Of a stretch of 64,000 nt of DNA, positions 20,759 to 32,079 are shown one piece after another (position 1 is the stretch's first letter; every line of letters begins with the position of its first letter). The position numbers and the translations under genes were made by a program. The notes beneath the pieces are model-generated. The model was not told the origin of the DNA, made no database searches, and saw nothing but the letters and a program-made list of their open reading frames with translations. The DNA lies in contig NW_003314365.1 of assembly GCF_000143415.4 (NCBI RefSeq), positions 385,181 to 449,180 on the forward strand, given 5' to 3'. This DNA is from Selaginella moellendorffii (Eukaryota; Streptophyta; Lycopodiopsida; Selaginellales; Selaginellaceae).

Positions 20759-21480
20759 TGGCATGGCATGATGGTGTGAGGCGTGACACCAAAAAGGAGG
20801 TGTCCACTAGCGCTTAGGCTTATAATGGCGTGTGCCCTCATGCCATTTACTTGATCACTAAATACCTTTTTCCCTTTGCACTAGTATATCTTAATACCGG
20901 TCTGAGAAATAGAATGGCATGTGCCCTCAGGCCTTTTACTAAATCACCTTTGAAAGAAATGCAAGCCTCTATGTCGTAAAAAAAAGGTACTAGAGAAATT
21001 CCTTAATAATATGAATGTTATTTAGTTTCATGAAAATACACTAAGGGTCAAATGAGTTAAATGACTTCTCCAGACTAGCAATGCCTCTTGCTACACCTTC
21101 ACAATTAGATTCGTTAGAAAAAGATAACATTGAATAATATCTAAATGTTCTCACCATTAAGTTATATGTCTGGCTAATAGGAATGATGTTCATCTTGGAA
21201 AGCTCACCATACGCTCAATGAACAAACAAATAATGTGTGCGTGCATGCCATCGCTCTTCTTTAGCTTCAGATTCGGCTTGTTCACCTTGACAATGAGATT
21301 TATTATACAACCAGATGGACTCAATCTGGACACAAAGTCACCGTGCTAGTCACCATGCCCCAGATATGTCTAGCCCCTGGACAAAAAACATATAATTTCA
21401 CGTCATTTTCAAATACTTGAAAATTTGTACCTAGTCCCATTTTACTGAATAAATCCCACTTTAACAAAATAGAGCTTAGT
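20759..21480. other. Subterminal region and outer terminus of copy 2
   Basis: Reverse counterpart of 303-919. No coding frame. The outer 25 bp (about 21455-21479) match the terminal repeat with one mismatch. Confidence 0.65.
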
Positions 21481-21483
21481 AAT

Positions 21484-22627
21484 TGTAAGCCACAAATGTT
21501 TCCTTTCCAATTTGCCAGCTTACCTCGTCTATTTGGCCAACTCTGCCTTGGCTTGTGCTAAGTTCCCTCGCCAAGGTCCTCGCCTATGGTACCAGCTCCT
21601 ACTTGGTCCTACTTGGTTTCAACTACTCACTGCACGAGCAATGAAGTGTTAGCCATCCATCTACGGATTCCCAAATCTCTCCCAATCCCCCTCCCCGGGT
21701 TAGCCTGGACTTAAGGTTCGGCTACACTCCCCGCAGGCACAAGCAGCCAAGCACACCAAGCCTCCAGATTCCTAACACCCCTTGGTACCACAAGACTTGA
21801 TCATAGGACCCTCTAAATCCCAAGCCTTGGGTGCAACACTTGCTTCGGGACGTCGGGGCGAAACACCGTGGCCTAACGGCCCGGTATGGGTACCTCTAAC
21901 CCCCCACTTCCATCCCGAAGGGAAGGCCCAAGCCCCTAGAAAGGGCGAGGACCAATAAGCCACAAGGTACTCAAGTGGGGCACCACTCCACATGAGCTGG
22001 GAGCACCGCAGTCGGTTTCCCTTTCGGGAGTGGGAGCTGCTTTTGAGCACTTCCCTGGGTGGCCCCTCGGGCACCACTCAAGCCCATGCTCACTCCCACC
22101 CAAGGCCCCTTGGCCCCAGTCTCAACCTCAAGTTGGTTTGGAAGCCCCACTGGAGAGTTCCTTCAAGACTGGTTCCTAGACCTCACTATCCCTACTATAC
22201 TTTTGGAACCCCCTGTAGCCCCCCCCCCCGGGAGACACACGCTTTGGGCTTTCACCCCTTGAGCTGTATTAGTATGTGGACTTAGTCTCAGAATCAATCT
22301 CGGACTCGATCTCAGACCCAACTTGGGACTCGGTCTCGGACTCGATCTCGGACCCGATCTCGGACTCGACTTCGGACTCGACCTCAGACTCGATCTCGGA
22401 CCCGATTTGGATCTCGGACTCCGTCTCGAACTCGGTCTTGAACTTGGTCTCGATCTCGGTCTCCGATTTGGCCTCGGCTCAATCCCGGACTCTATCTCGA
22501 ACTCGGTCTCAGAGTCGGTCTTGGACTCGATCTTCGACTCGGTCCCATCCGATGAACTCTTTGTCATTTTGGTCAAGCTTTCGGGGATCCATTAGCCTAC
22601 GGCATCTCAGGGAGTCGGTTCCTTACA
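21484..22627 (-). repeat. 3' LTR of the Gypsy element
   Basis: Very close to 33399-34550. Near 22195 it contains the block CTACTATACTTTTGGAACCCC, a C tract, and CTTTGGGCTTTCACCCC. From 22275 to 22545 it contains degenerate repeats around TCGGACTCGATC. Since the element reads leftward, these repeats lie in U3. Confidence 0.85.
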
Positions 22628-22645
22628 ACTCCACCACCCATAGAA
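22628..22645 (-). promoter_or_regulatory. Polypurine tract of the Gypsy element
   Basis: On the minus strand the bases next to the 3' LTR read ATGGGTGGTGGAGT. The same tract abuts the LTR of the nested element at 25588-25605. Confidence 0.6.
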
Positions 22646-22849
22646 GAAGTTCGATGCCCACATCGAACGTCTCTTTTTATCCTACGACTTGTTAACCATG
22701 TCTTCGGGGACATCCCCCCACTTAGCGGTGTGCCTAAGTTAGCTTCCCCGGCCAAGAGCCCATGACAACAAAATATAGGTGTCCCTATACCCCTCACCTC
22801 ACCATGCCCTAGTATAGGGTCGGGACTTGAACCCAGCCTTGCTTTACTA

Positions 22850-22954
22850 GGGGGTTGGGACTCGAACCCAACCTCCGTAGAATACGTCTACGGATTCGAC
22901 ATCCCTACGGGGAGTCAGGCGTAGTGCCCTACACCTGGTCGACCTAGCTAACCC
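22850..22954 (-). ncRNA. tRNA-like module inside the Gypsy 3' region
   Basis: On the minus strand an A-box-like start (TAGCTAGGTCGACCAGG) is followed about 70 bases later by a good B box (GGTTCGAGTCCC) in a T-arm-like hairpin flanked by GGTTGGG and CCCAACC. A second B-box-like word lies just beyond (near 22823). It looks tRNA- or SINE-derived. No functional tRNA is claimed. Confidence 0.45.
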
Positions 22955-23030
22955 ATGCTAATTAGCTTACCTTCAGCGTGCCTTTGGGTCCCAACACATG
23001 CCTCTTGCTCAACTTTGCAAATTCATATTT

Positions 23031-23435
23031 TTAATTGAACTTTGCAAAAGTACATAGAGTTCTGCCTTGCAGAAATTCCTCCACTAGATCTCGCGCGTTC
23101 GCTAGGTTCTCCTCCGGTTCCCATATTGCTTCGCAGTGTGGAAATCCTTTCCACTTCACATGGAACTCTCTCACCTCGCATCCTTGTCGCTTGCTCTTGC
23201 GCGCATTGAGGATGGCTTCGACTTCGTATTTCTCTTCCCCTTGGATAACCTCAGGTAAAGGTCTCACTTGGTCCTTGCGAAGCGGATCCTCAAAGTATGG
23301 CTTGAGTAAGTTCACATGGAACACTGGGTGCATCTTCCCCATCTCTCGAGGAAGTCGGAGTCGGTAAGCCACTTTACCGATTCGTGCCTCAATCTTGTAA
23401 GGCCCCGCGAACCTGCTTAAGGAACTCAAGATCAA
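23031..23435 (-). pseudogene. Gypsy integrase C-terminus and chromodomain
   Basis: The frame opens with an integrase tail (AGPYKIEARIGKVAYRLRLP, MHPVFHVNLLKPY). It then has a chromodomain with YEVEAILNARKSKR, EFHVKWKGFP and IWEPEENL, including the aromatic residues Y, W and W expected for a methyl-lysine pocket. In the family it is thought to steer integration to heterochromatin. It is cut off from the rest of pol by stops and deletions. Confidence 0.85.
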
Positions 23436-23517
23436 TTTATTTTCAGGAATACATGCATTTTTACCTTTGGGTCAACTTCCGGCTGATCCCACTTGGTAGC
23501 CTGAGGTTCTTGGTGTT

Positions 23518-23888
23518 CTACCCATTGATGACTTCCCATGGACTCACCCCGATACTTGAATGTGGTGAGTTGTTATAACACATTTCCGCAAGTCCCAAAT
23601 GACTCACCCAATCGGTCTGGTCTCCCGAGACATAGCATCGCAAGTAATCCTCGTAAGTAATCCGGCAAGTAGTCGCAAGGAATGCCCTCAACTCGTGTAC
23701 ATTCGATGGTCGCTCCCATTCCTGGATCGCTTGGACCTTCTCCGGGTCCACCTTGTGCCCGTCCTGGCCCACCACATGCTCGAGAAACTTTACCTCTTGT
23801 TGAGCAAAGTTACATTTGCTCTCTTTAGCATACAGTTTGTGTTCCCTTAGTTTCTCAAACACCTTCGCCAAGTGTTCGGCATGCTCCT
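23518..23888 (-). pseudogene. Gypsy RT 3' part joined to integrase remnant
   Basis: The frame reads EHAEHLAKVFEKLREHKLYAK and FLEHVVGQDG (RT thumb region), then RPSNVHELRAFL. It then jumps to TDWVSHLGLAEMCYNNSPHSS of the integrase, so RNase H and the integrase core have been deleted. It continues the RT fragment at 31129-31408 across the nested element, with roughly 75 codons including the YxDD region missing at the junction. Confidence 0.8.
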
Positions 23889-25587
23889 TGTTAGCGACTA
23901 ATTTTTCCATTCTACTTTAGTCACTTAACCACACCTTCGACCACTTGGAAGAGTCTCACTCACAACCTCCTTAAGTCCAATTCAGGACTTGGGACTTGCT
24001 AGCCCCGAGAATGGCATCCATGCCACTCATCCCTTGCTCTTAGTCAAGGTGCTCCACGTGTCCGGTCCCAAGACCAACACCCCAAGGTACCACCGACATA
24101 CTAGCCCGTTATGCTAAGGCCATGCCCCTTTACCTTGGTCATACCGATGGTCTAACACCACCTGCATCACAATCCCGTCTCTCAAGGATTGGCCCATCCG
24201 TCCATGAGTGATCATTCCAGAGCCACTTCTTAGCATCCTTAGGATGCCCACAGACGTGGGGAATAGCCTTCCCCAATATCTCTTTTCTGGTCTCCACCAA
24301 GTCCCTTTCTGCCCATGGCCGTGTTCACCCACACTACCACTGGATCGAGGCCCACAGGCCCGACCACTAAGTCCCACGGTCCTCTGGGACTTCCTCACCA
24401 CACGATTGTGTCCTTGGTCACTACTCCAGAGGACTGCTCCTCTTCCTTTCCACAGTCTGGGCCTTTGGGACAACATTTCGGAACACCGTGGCCTTACGCG
24501 AGCCACCTGGGTACTCTCCCCGCCTTCCGCCTTTAGGTGCTCTAGCCATGGGCTTAGAGCGAGGTTCCGTTGAGCCACGCCTGGTATCCAAGTAGGTAGT
24601 GCCACCCACACTTGGACTGGGAGCATCGGCCAGTCGATCTCCCGGGGAACTAGAGCCGGCTCTTGAACACTTCACCAAGCTACCCCGCTTGTCGGTCCGT
24701 ATTCACTCTAGTCTTGGACTTCCCAGTGGTCAGTTCATCACCCAACACTGGGTCTAGCCTTCCTGGGCCAAACTGGCTCCACTGCAGCCCTCCCCCTTAC
24801 TATACTTTTGGAGCTCACCAAACCCCCCAAGGTCTGGGAGACGAACGCTTTGGGCTTTCACCCTCTCAGACTCGAACTCGGACTCGGACTCGGACTCGGA
24901 CTCAGACTCGGGCTTGGTCTCGGCCTCCACCTCGGTCTCGGTCTAGGTTCCGGTCTCGGTCTCAGTCTTGGTTCCGGTCTCGGTCTCGGTCTCGGTCCCG
25001 GTCTCGGTCTCGGTCTCGGTCTTGGTCCTGGTCTCGGTCTCGACCTCAGACTTCATCTCGGGTCCTTCTCGGACTCCATCTCAGATTCCATCTCGGGTCC
25101 ATCTCGGACTCCATCTCGGACTCTGTCTCGGTCCATCTCGGACTCCATCTCGGACTCCATCTTGGACTCCGTCTCGGTCCATCTCAGACTCTGTCTCGGT
25201 CCATCTCGGACTCCATCTCGGACTCCACTTCGGACTCCATCTCGGACTCCACCTCGAACTCCATCTCGGACTCCGTCTCGGTCCATCTCGGACTCCATCT
25301 CATACTCCACTTCGGATTCCATCTCGGACTCCATCTCGGACTCCACCTCGGACACTTCCACGTGTCATGTGTTGGTCCTTTTTGGGTCCCTTTTTTCGAG
25401 CCTCGCTTATTGCTCGCTTCATGCTTGTTCCTCGAGCACTTTGTTGGGAGTTCCACTCCCGCTCTCGACCTTTCAAGTCGGAGCTCTTAGTCCAAACGTG
25501 TTACGCTCGTTTGGCTTTCACTTCGGCCACTACCACGTGGCACCCTTTCCAGCTCCACTTTGGGGCCTAGGGATTTTGTGTCTCATA
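23889..25587 (-). repeat. 3' LTR of the nested element
   Basis: Pairs with 29383-31128. It contains the shared block GAACACCGTGGCC near 24481, the CTATACTTTTGGAG block near 24800, CTTTGGGCTTTCACC near 24850, and a long degenerate repeat of TCGGACTC/TCTCGGTC units at 24865-25360. Confidence 0.85.
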
Positions 25588-28500
25588 ACTCCACCACCCA
25601 TAGACGAAGTTCGATGTCCTCATCGAACGGTAAACCCTTTTATAAAGTAACACCTGCAGATATTACCATTCCCATCCTTGGCACCCGGCCAATATTTGTC
25701 TATGGTTTGACCCTGAAGGCTCACCATGCCTTGTCCATCCTCTAAGGAGGATAGTCTCTCCAACTTAGAGACTGATTGGACCACTTGTGGTGGTTCTTTC
25801 TGTTTATTGGTTTAGTTCTCGCTAAACTCGTTAGAGACACCGTCTCTATCTCAATCCCACTACTCCATCTTGAATAGTCTCAATTTTCATCGATATAACC
25901 TTTGCAATTTGGAACGTTTACTTTTGACTTCTTGAAGTCAATTTTCCTAGGTGTCTCCAACACCTTGCATTGCACATATTGTGCAACTCCACTTCCCATC
26001 CTAAGAAGTTCCTTACTTGAGGGCACCATCATCCTCTCTTCTATTTTGTGCCACCTTGGGCACTAAGTTCCATTTATCATACTTTGTGCTAGGGCTGTCC
26101 ATGGCCCCATCATTTGGCTACCTTACCGCTCCCTCCCTTGGAGCTTCCACTTTCGCCAAATCGGAGCAATTCGGAATCCATCCTTAGAAACACACTTCCT
26201 TTCCCGCAATTTGTTAGCGTCCAACACATTATTGTTTCTCGCCTAACTTTGTCACTTGGATTCCTTCCAAGGGATTCCACGGCCCTATCTTGGCCACTCA
26301 TCTTTTGCTCCTATCCGTTGATTGTTGCACCAAACAACATCGGATCATTACCTCCATTCTCGAGGTATCCTCTTGATTCCATAGCAAAGACTTTACTTTG
26401 CCAAGTCCAAAGGGTGCTCACCCCTAGTACGTTTCTTTAGCATTTCCTCCTGTGGGCTCTATCCACGGCCCAACTTTTGAGACCCTCCCTTGGATCTTTT
26501 ATAGAGACTACTTTCCTTGGACTCACTATGCCATCGCACGGACATAGTTTATTTCCCTTAGGTGCTCTTCCCACTTGGTCATCATGACCAAGCCACACCA
26601 CCTTAAACAGTTCAATTTCAACATTTTGAACTAGGAACTTCATTCCTTAGCCAACCAAGGACCTTGTCCTTATTTGGCCATATGATCACCTAGTGATCTC
26701 ACCTTGGCACCTTAAAAGAGTTGCCAAGAGGTACTTAGTCTTCTAGACCTTCAAATCGTTGACTATAACCCCGGGGGCATCCCCCACACTTGGTGGTGCA
26801 CCCAAGCCAGCCCTTACGGCCAAGGGTTCATAGCAACTGAGATTAGGTGTCCCCATCTCACTCACCACGTCCTTGGTGCCACTTGCACCAAAGCATTCAA
26901 GTTAGATATGCCGAGCTTTCACACTAAGCAATCTAACCGTGCATCACGACTCCGAGGCATCCCTCGCTTGGCGGTGTGCCCAAACCAGTCTCCACACTGA
27001 GAGTCCATGACCACCGAAATATGAGTGTCCTCATATTCCAAACCATCACCACGCCCTAGTGATTTGGGACTCGAACCCAAGCACTAGAGGGTCGAGACTC
27101 GAACCCAACCTTCGTATATGCATCTACGGACGGCATCACCCAGGATGCCTGGCGTGACTCCCCACGCCGGTGCACCAACTTATACTCAAAGCGCGCTATA
27201 GATCACAACTTAGGAACCTAGTTCCTCCCCACTGCCAAGTCCTCTCACTTGACAAGCCTGTGATCATGCATGGACTCCTCCATGCTTGGCCCCATAGCCC
27301 ACCCTTTTTGAAGTTATCACCTTCAACTAGGGTATTTGTTCCCCTGACTTGCCAATCTCGCTTTGGCAAGTCCTCCGACCACTGTAACATGGTTCCTGCA
27401 CAAGCGTGAAAGCCCTTCATCATCGACTTTCGTTCAAAGCCCGCCCTCTCTTTGAACACTCGGGAACTACTTCCCTAACCTTGATAGCCTTGCCTCATGG
27501 CAAGCTTCAACACCATGCTTCTGCTGCGCCACTCTGATTTCGCGCATTCCTTGAACCATTTACGCTTGGCCTTTCTAGGTACTAAGCTACCTAGAATCCT
27601 CTTTGGGAACCTTGAAGGAACTCTGTCCCTTAGCTTGCTAAGGCCTCGCTTTTTGCAAGCTTTCCAATTACCATATAGTCTAACATGGACAATTCCATAT
27701 TTTAGACTCTCTATGGCATCACGGTTGCTAGCGGCAACACCCTCGAGCCCCCACTTGATTCTCCACTCCCAGCTGGCATAACCAACCTTGGTTATGCCCT
27801 TCGATTCCTATGGTTCGGTTCTATCCCCTTACTTCTTGCTTTTGGCTTCACACCTTTCCTTCGATCATTCGCTAGGGACTTAGTCCCTTGGGCATTATCT
27901 ACTGCCCTCGCGACATCAAACACCACCTCCTGGTGTTCTAGAGTGTTTGGGTGTCCCAATGACAGCTTCCTTGACAATAAGTATTTCCTTTTATGACATT
28001 GACTTACTATATCGCAACATAAGCAACTTATCCCCCGTAAGGGTATATCCACTTCCCTATGCCATTAAGAAGGCTTGGGTAGCTACCTTCTATCCGTTTA
28101 ACCAATTATTTTGCACCTCTTGCTTAGTTGCCTCGTAGTTGTCAAGTCCTACAACTCATTGCTGGTGCTTCCACACCTCCATCATTAACTAGGTCACCAC
28201 ACTCTAACTGCATGCTCTGCAGCTTAGGCTATGCCATTCCCATTTCTATTGGGATTCCTTTGGCAAGGGGTTCTCATGAACCCACCAACATAGCCTCAAA
28301 ATATCACACCTTGGCACATTTGGTGTCTCCACACCATCAGCTCCACAAGCCTACCTCTTTGACACTTCTTCTTTGTGTCTAAGTCTTTGCCAAGACCAAT
28401 ACCACTCATTCTCATGCCAACCATCCGTTAGCACTGCACCGTAGAGGTCTTACACAACTTTGTGTCAAAGTTGTTTTCTTTTTGGGAACACCCTTCCCAC

Positions 28501-29382
28501 GACTTTAGCATGGCACATTTTGCCATCGATGAGATACCCTTTGTTCTCATCCTTGGATCCTATGATCCCCCCCCATCCTTCGTGGGGTACAACACACCTC
28601 AGTCCAAATGCTTCCATCAGTCCTTTTTAGGACCATCTCTTGACTCTACTTGAGTCATCCAGCAGTTTTGGACTTGGTTAATCCACAGACCTGTAAGGTC
28701 CTACTTGTGAGGCACTAGCTCACTGGAATACATTTCTTGCATTCCTGTCCTACTCAAAAGGACTATTTTCACAAGTGTTACTCTGACACTTGATTTTGTT
28801 CTCTGGGGCAACCTTTGCCCCTTAGGACTACTTGTCCATATGATGAGAATACCAACTCATCTCTAAGTACACCCCCCAACTCCTTGGGTTGTTCCAGCAT
28901 TTATTAAAGGTAGCCCCGGCTACCATTTCAAGGACTTGAGTCCTCTTCCGTATTTGACCTCCCACGGTCATTACCTCTTATCTCACATTCATGAGCACCA
29001 ACCTCAACTATATGAGGATAATCTTGTGACTCCTTTATTGTTTTGGAGTCTACATCTTTCCCGTGATCCCAACTATAGTTGTTTATCACAACTACGTTAG
29101 CATGTTTGCTGCGTCAAATGTTCATTTGGATCACATCCTCAGCTCTCTGAGGAGACCTTATACTGTTCCCAAGATCCCAAAGTCGTTCCATTATTGGCCC
29201 TTTTCTATCCACCACGTTCTGCCCACGTTCACGCATGAACTTGAGTGAAGAGCCATGTCCTCTGGACATGCTACTCCTCCAAGATAGGCCCACTCCTAAG
29301 ACCTTCCGATGCCAACATCAATGGTGATATACTTGAGCACCAATAAAAGTCGGACTAAGGAACAGCTTCGATACCAAATTGT
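25588..29382. other. Non-coding interior of the nested element
   Basis: No frame longer than about 95 codons and no retroelement motif is seen on either strand. The interval contains a GGCATCCC...CTTGGCGGTGTGCCC module twice (about 26770 and 26955), also found at 22707 in the Gypsy element, and a tRNA-like module at 27065-27180. Confidence 0.7.
27065..27180 (-). ncRNA. tRNA-like module in the nested element
   Basis: On the minus strand the sequence starts TTGGTGCACCGGCGTGGGG (A-box-like). It reaches GGTTCGAGTCTCGACC and then a second GGTTCGAGTCCC, giving two B boxes 28 bp apart. The middle shares TCCGTAGA with the module at 22850-22954. The role is unproven. Confidence 0.45.
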
Positions 29383-31128
29383 AAGCGACTAATTTTTCCA
29401 TTCTACTTTAGTCACTTAACCACACCTCCGACCACTTGGAGGAGTCTCAATCACAACCTCCATAAGTCCAATTCAGGACTTGGGACTTGCTAGCCCCGAG
29501 AATGGCATCCATGCCACTCAACATTTGCACTTGGTCCAAGTGCTCCACGTGTCCGATCCCACGACCGACACTCAAAGGTACCACCGACATGGCAGCCTGT
29601 TACGCTAAGGCCATGCCCAATCACCTTTGCCACACTGGTAGTCCAATACCACTTGCATCACAGTCTTGGCTCTCCAAGACTAGGCAAACCATCCGTGAGT
29701 GGTCATCTCAGATCCACTCCTTAGCATCCTTAGGATGCCCACCGACAAGGGGAATAGCCTTCCCCAATATCCCTCTGTCAGTCCCCACTAAGTCCCTTTC
29801 TGCCCTTGGCCGTGTTTGCCGACACTGCCACTGGATCGAGGCCCACAGGCCCGACCACTAAGTCCCACGGTCCTCTGGGACTTCCTCACCGCACGACTGT
29901 GTCCTTGGTCACTACCCCAGAGGACTGCTCCTCTTCCTTTTCACAGTCTGGGCCTTTGGGACAACATTTCGAAACACCGTGGCCTTACGCGAGCCACCTG
30001 GGTACTCTCCCCACCTTCTGCCTTTAGGTGCTCTAACCATGGGCTTAGAGCGAGGTTCCGTTGAGCCACGACAGGTATCCAAGTAGGTAGTGCCACCCAC
30101 ACTTGGACTGGGAGCATCGGCCAGTCGATCTCCCGGGGGAACTAGAGCCGGCTCTTGAACACTTCACCAAGCTACCCCGCTTGTCGGTCCATGTTCACTC
30201 TAGTCTTGGACTTCCTAGTGGGCAGCTCATCACCCAACACTGGGTCCGGCCTTCCTGGGCCAAACTGGCCTTTCCTGGCCAAATTGGCTCCACTGCAGTC
30301 CTCCCCTTACTATACTTTTGGAGCTCACCAAACCCCTCAGGGTCTGGGAGACAAACGCTTTGGGCTTTCACCCTCTTAGGCTCGAACTCGGACTCGGACT
30401 CGGACTCGGACTCGGATTCGGACTCGGACTCGAACTCGGCCTCGGCCTCAATCTCGGTCTCGGTCCCGATCTCGGTCTCGGTCTCGGTCCCGGTCTCGGT
30501 CTTGGTCCCGGTCTCGACTTCGGACTCCATCTCGGGTCCATCTCGGACTCCATCTTGGACTCCATCTCGGGTCCATCTCGGACTCCATCTTGGGTCCTTC
30601 TCGGACTCCATCTTGGGTCCACCTTGGGTCCATCTCGGGTCCATCTCAAGTCCATCTCGGACTCCATCTCGGACTCCATCTCTGGTCCTTCTCGGACTCC
30701 ATCTCGGACTCCATCTCGGGTCCATCTCAGACTCCATCTCGGACTCCATTTCAGGTCCATCTCGGGTCCACCTCGGACTCCACCTCGGACTCCATCTCGG
30801 GGTCCTTCTCGGACTCCATCTTGGACTCCATCTCGAACTCCGTCTCGGTCCACCTCGGACTCCATCTCGGGCTCTATCTCGGCTCCATCTCGGACACTTC
30901 CATGTGTCATGTGTTAGTCCTTTTTGGGTCTCCTTTTTGGAGCCTCGCTTATGGCTCGCTTCGTGCTCATTCCTCAAGCACTTTGTTAGGGGTTCCACTC
31001 CCGCTCTTGACCTTTCAAGGCGGAGCTTTTAGTCCAAATGTGTTACGCTCGTTTGGCTTTCGCTTCGGCCACTACCACGTGGTGCCCCTCCGGCTCTACT
31101 TTGGGGCCTAGGGATTTTGTGTCTCACA
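29383..31128 (-). repeat. 5' LTR of the nested element
   Basis: Pairs with 23889-25587. The purine-rich (minus-strand) repeat here spans 30380-30895. The U3 repeat number differs from the partner LTR, which accounts for much of the length difference. Confidence 0.85.
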
Positions 31129-31408
31129 CTACCCTGATCTGTTAGTATCCTGACCTTAGGTCAATCCTCGAGAAGTATTTTGCCTTTCCCAACCTATCAA
31201 ACAGGTCCTCAATCCTGGGCAAAGGGTATTTGTTCTTCTTTGTATACTTGTTGAGCAACCGGTAGTCTATGCATATGCACATAGATCCATCTTTCTTTTT
31301 CACAAATAACACCGGCGCCCCATACGGCGACTTGCTCAACCTAACATACCCTTTGTCCACCAACTCGTTTAGTTGGCGCTTGACCTCCTCGAGTTCTTTC
31401 TCGTTCAA
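31129..31408 (-). pseudogene. Gypsy reverse transcriptase, 5' part
   Basis: Typical Ty3/Gypsy RT motifs are present: [43 protein letters not shown] and [11 protein letters not shown]. The next codon is TAA where the family has CAx, followed by QIRV, and the nested element begins at once. The catalytic YxDD part is not present on either side. Confidence 0.85.
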
Positions 31409-32030
31409 TCAATAGGGGGGCGAACCACCGCCTCAACACCCTCGACCAGCTCAATCTTATGTTCTATCGGTCGTGTGGGGGGCAACCCCACCGGTAACTC
31501 CTCCGGCATGGTATCCTGGAATTGGTCCAACACCCGTTGGATCACTAAAAGTACTTCTTCCATTCCTGTCTTTTTGTCACTCTTCACCGAGAGTAAGCAC
31601 AAAAATGCTGCCTTAGTTCCTTTAGTGAGTTGTCCTCTCGTGGACACCAGGTTTAAGTAAGATTCTTTGGCCTTGCTTTGCCCTACCCTTAGATCCTGGG
31701 CCTCCACCCTGGATCTTCTTCCTTGGGCATTCGCCAGTACCACAAGGTTTTTACCTTGTCCATGCAGGGCTACCACGAACCGATTGAACCAGTCCATTCC
31801 AAAGATCACGTCAAATCCCGCCATGTCTAACACGGTGAAATCCATGTCCACTTTCCATGTCCCTACTTTGACTCTTGCTTGTCGAAGTACCTCATCGGTG
31901 CTTTGGCTACCTTGAACAAACTCTATAGTCCTTGGTTCGCCTAGCCGCTGCACCATTAGTCCGGCTTGCCAGACTATGTCTGCAGCCACAAAATTATCTG
32001 AAGCACCCGTGTCAATAAGGATCTTAACAA
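31405..32030 (-). pseudogene. Gypsy aspartic protease region
   Basis: ILIDTGASDNFVAADIV (active-site DTGA, about 32000-32030) leads into DFTVLDMAGFDVIFGMDWF, a retropepsin flap and core pattern. The frame ends at a stop just before the RT frame. Confidence 0.8.
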
Positions 32031-32079
32031 AGCTACCTCTAAGCTTCCCTCGGAGGGCTAGTAGATGTCGCGAACGACT

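Larger units (their letters stand above)
13573..20937. repeat. Palindrome copies in the inverted arm
   Basis: Copies were read at 13573-13597, 14848-14871, 14909-14931, 14984-15008, 15809-15833, 17352-17376, 17451-17475, 17521-17544, 19358-19380, 19415-19437, 20823-20848 and about 20913-20937, with a half copy near 16738 and a scrambled one near 20757. Nearly all have a positional partner in copy 1, so most predate the split of the two copies. Confidence 0.8.
13445..21480 (-). mobile_element. Inverted, truncated second copy of the same DNA element
   Basis: The reverse complement of this interval matches about 303-8968 of copy 1 with a few percent divergence and several private indels. It lacks everything beyond the GGTACC site at 8961-8966 of copy 1, hence most of the ParB/HAD gene and the right terminus. 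The outer end at ~21480 has the terminal repeat and abuts the LTR of the Gypsy element. The two copies thus form ~8-kb inverted arms around the unique 4.5 kb of copy 1. Confidence 0.85.
23889..31128 (-). mobile_element. Nested non-autonomous LTR element (LARD-like)
   Basis: LTRs of 1699 bp (23889-25587) and 1746 bp (29383-31128) enclose 3.8 kb with no gag, RT or integrase frame. A primer site (GGTATCGAAGC on the minus strand) borders the right LTR and a GGGTGGTGGAG purine tract the left one, so it reads leftward. It sits inside the RT of the Gypsy element. Flanks CTCCT and CTACC do not match, and part of the host RT is lost. Confidence 0.8.

Noticed and set aside
853-21000. The repeated palindrome as a CRISPR array
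   Set aside because: Spacing is irregular, from tens to thousands of bases, with no uniform spacers, and the context is eukaryotic with introns.
22857-22868. A functional tRNA gene
   Set aside because: B box and A box are present, but the acceptor stem and a clear anticodon arm could not be paired by eye.
29487-29861. 124-codon frame in the nested LTR
   Set aside because: It lies wholly within an LTR and is not kept in the partner LTR.
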